From: Aplysia californica
Taxonomy: Eukaryota > Mollusca > Gastropoda > Aplysiida > Aplysiidae
DNA: 64,000 nucleotides
Assembly (NCBI RefSeq): GCF_000002075.1
Contig: NW_004797280.1
Location: 47,627 to 111,626 of the forward strand
Direction of reading: 5' to 3'
Under the pieces are notes generated by a model that searched no databases, was not told the DNA's origin, and saw nothing but the letters and a program-made list of their open reading frames with translations. The number at the start of each line of letters is the position of its first letter. Within the stretch, counting starts at the first letter, position 1. The position numbers and the translations under genes were made by a program. Of this stretch, positions 63,598-64,000 are shown in pieces.

Positions 63598-63689
63598 GTA
63601 TGAGCCTCATTTCAACGAAGACCTCTGTTTCTTTTTAGTCTTTATTTCCCTATTGTCTTTCCTCTATTTCTATCTGCTAGAACTGTTCT

Positions 63690-63825
63690 TCAGCAGGTGG
63701 TGAGAGAGCGCCACTTTGAGCTCGTTCTTCTTTCCTCCTTCCCTTTTGTTTCCATCTGTCTTACTGTTTCCCTGCATGAAATGACTATTTTTGTGTCAGT
63801 GTACCTCTCTTTACTGAAACAAAAA
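63690..63825 (+). mobile_element. Old SINE-like fragment (family 5), after exon 55
   Basis: GTGGTGAGAGAGCGCCACTT, TTCCATCTGTCTTACTG and AAATGACTATTTTTGTGTCA, ending CTTTACTGAAACAAAAAG. Confidence 0.45.
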
Positions 63826-64000
63826 GATCTGTTCTTCCTTGCCCCTTTACTTTGTCATTCTGTGGATGTTTGATGAGTTAACAGGCGATCAAATTTTGTT
63901 GAAATAATGAAAGGTATTGGGTATAGAGGAAGTTTTTTTTTTTGGAGAAAGGATAGTGTTTTCAAATATGCTCTATTTTGGGGGGCCTCAAAGGAATGTC

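Noticed and set aside
1-64000. Retrovirus, LTR element, Polinton, CRISPR array or bacterial operon
   Set aside because: No LTR pair, capsid, envelope or integrase signature and no direct-repeat spacer array was seen; the window is an animal gene with small transposons.

Overview
The window is eukaryotic, AT-rich and intron-dense, with GT-AG introns, microsatellites, tRNA-derived SINEs and small DNA transposons. It is almost entirely one gene on the + strand: the orthologue of HUWE1 (HECT, UBA and WWE domain E3 ubiquitin ligase). The exons read as a protein close to vertebrate HUWE1 but clearly not vertebrate. Together with the repeat style this suggests a marine lophotrochozoan, most likely a mollusc and perhaps a gastropod. 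The species is an inference.

Layout. Positions 1-1070 hold microsatellite and unannotated upstream sequence. At 1074-1085 lies a perfect YY1/TISU motif, followed by a splice donor at 1095; this is the probable non-coding exon 1. Intron 1 (1095-8610) is full of foldback and palindromic repeats. The start codon is at 8631. I could place 54 coding exons (8631-63597) with intact phase across every junction, giving about 2637 codons. They cover the N-terminal armadillo-like regions (DUF908/DUF913), a UBA domain, a UIM, a split WWE domain and an Asp/Glu-rich acidic region. The rest of the gene, including the catalytic HECT domain, lies beyond the right edge.

The most interesting content is in the introns. 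Between 17583 and 42526, introns 11-29 carry about 25 copies of a box C/D snoRNA of roughly 66-81 nt. Most copies carry the antisense element ACAAGCATATG just upstream of box D'. This is the guide of SNORD27 (U27) and is complementary to CATATGCTTGT near the 5' end of 18S rRNA (2'-O-methyl site A27 in human numbering). Vertebrate U27 lives in the non-coding host SNHG1; here HUWE1 appears to be the host gene of an expanded, diversified U27 family, with eight copies in one intron (22006-26198) and at least six in another (28530-33224). Subfamilies differ in their terminal stems, which stay complementary, and one subfamily has changed its guide exactly at the nucleotide facing the methylated base. 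Intron 7 (12069-15290) carries a second, unrelated array: four copies of a nearly invariant core of about 275 bp in fast-diverging flanks. It contains a 116-nt segment resembling an H/ACA snoRNA.

Other elements are at least four SINE families, LINE 3' ends, a LINE endonuclease start running into a 100-N assembly gap (14636-14735), pogo/Tc1-like TIR elements ending in CAGTCGAACCTG, a piggyBac-like non-autonomous element and a pair of MITEs. No retrovirus, LTR element or toxin gene was recognised.
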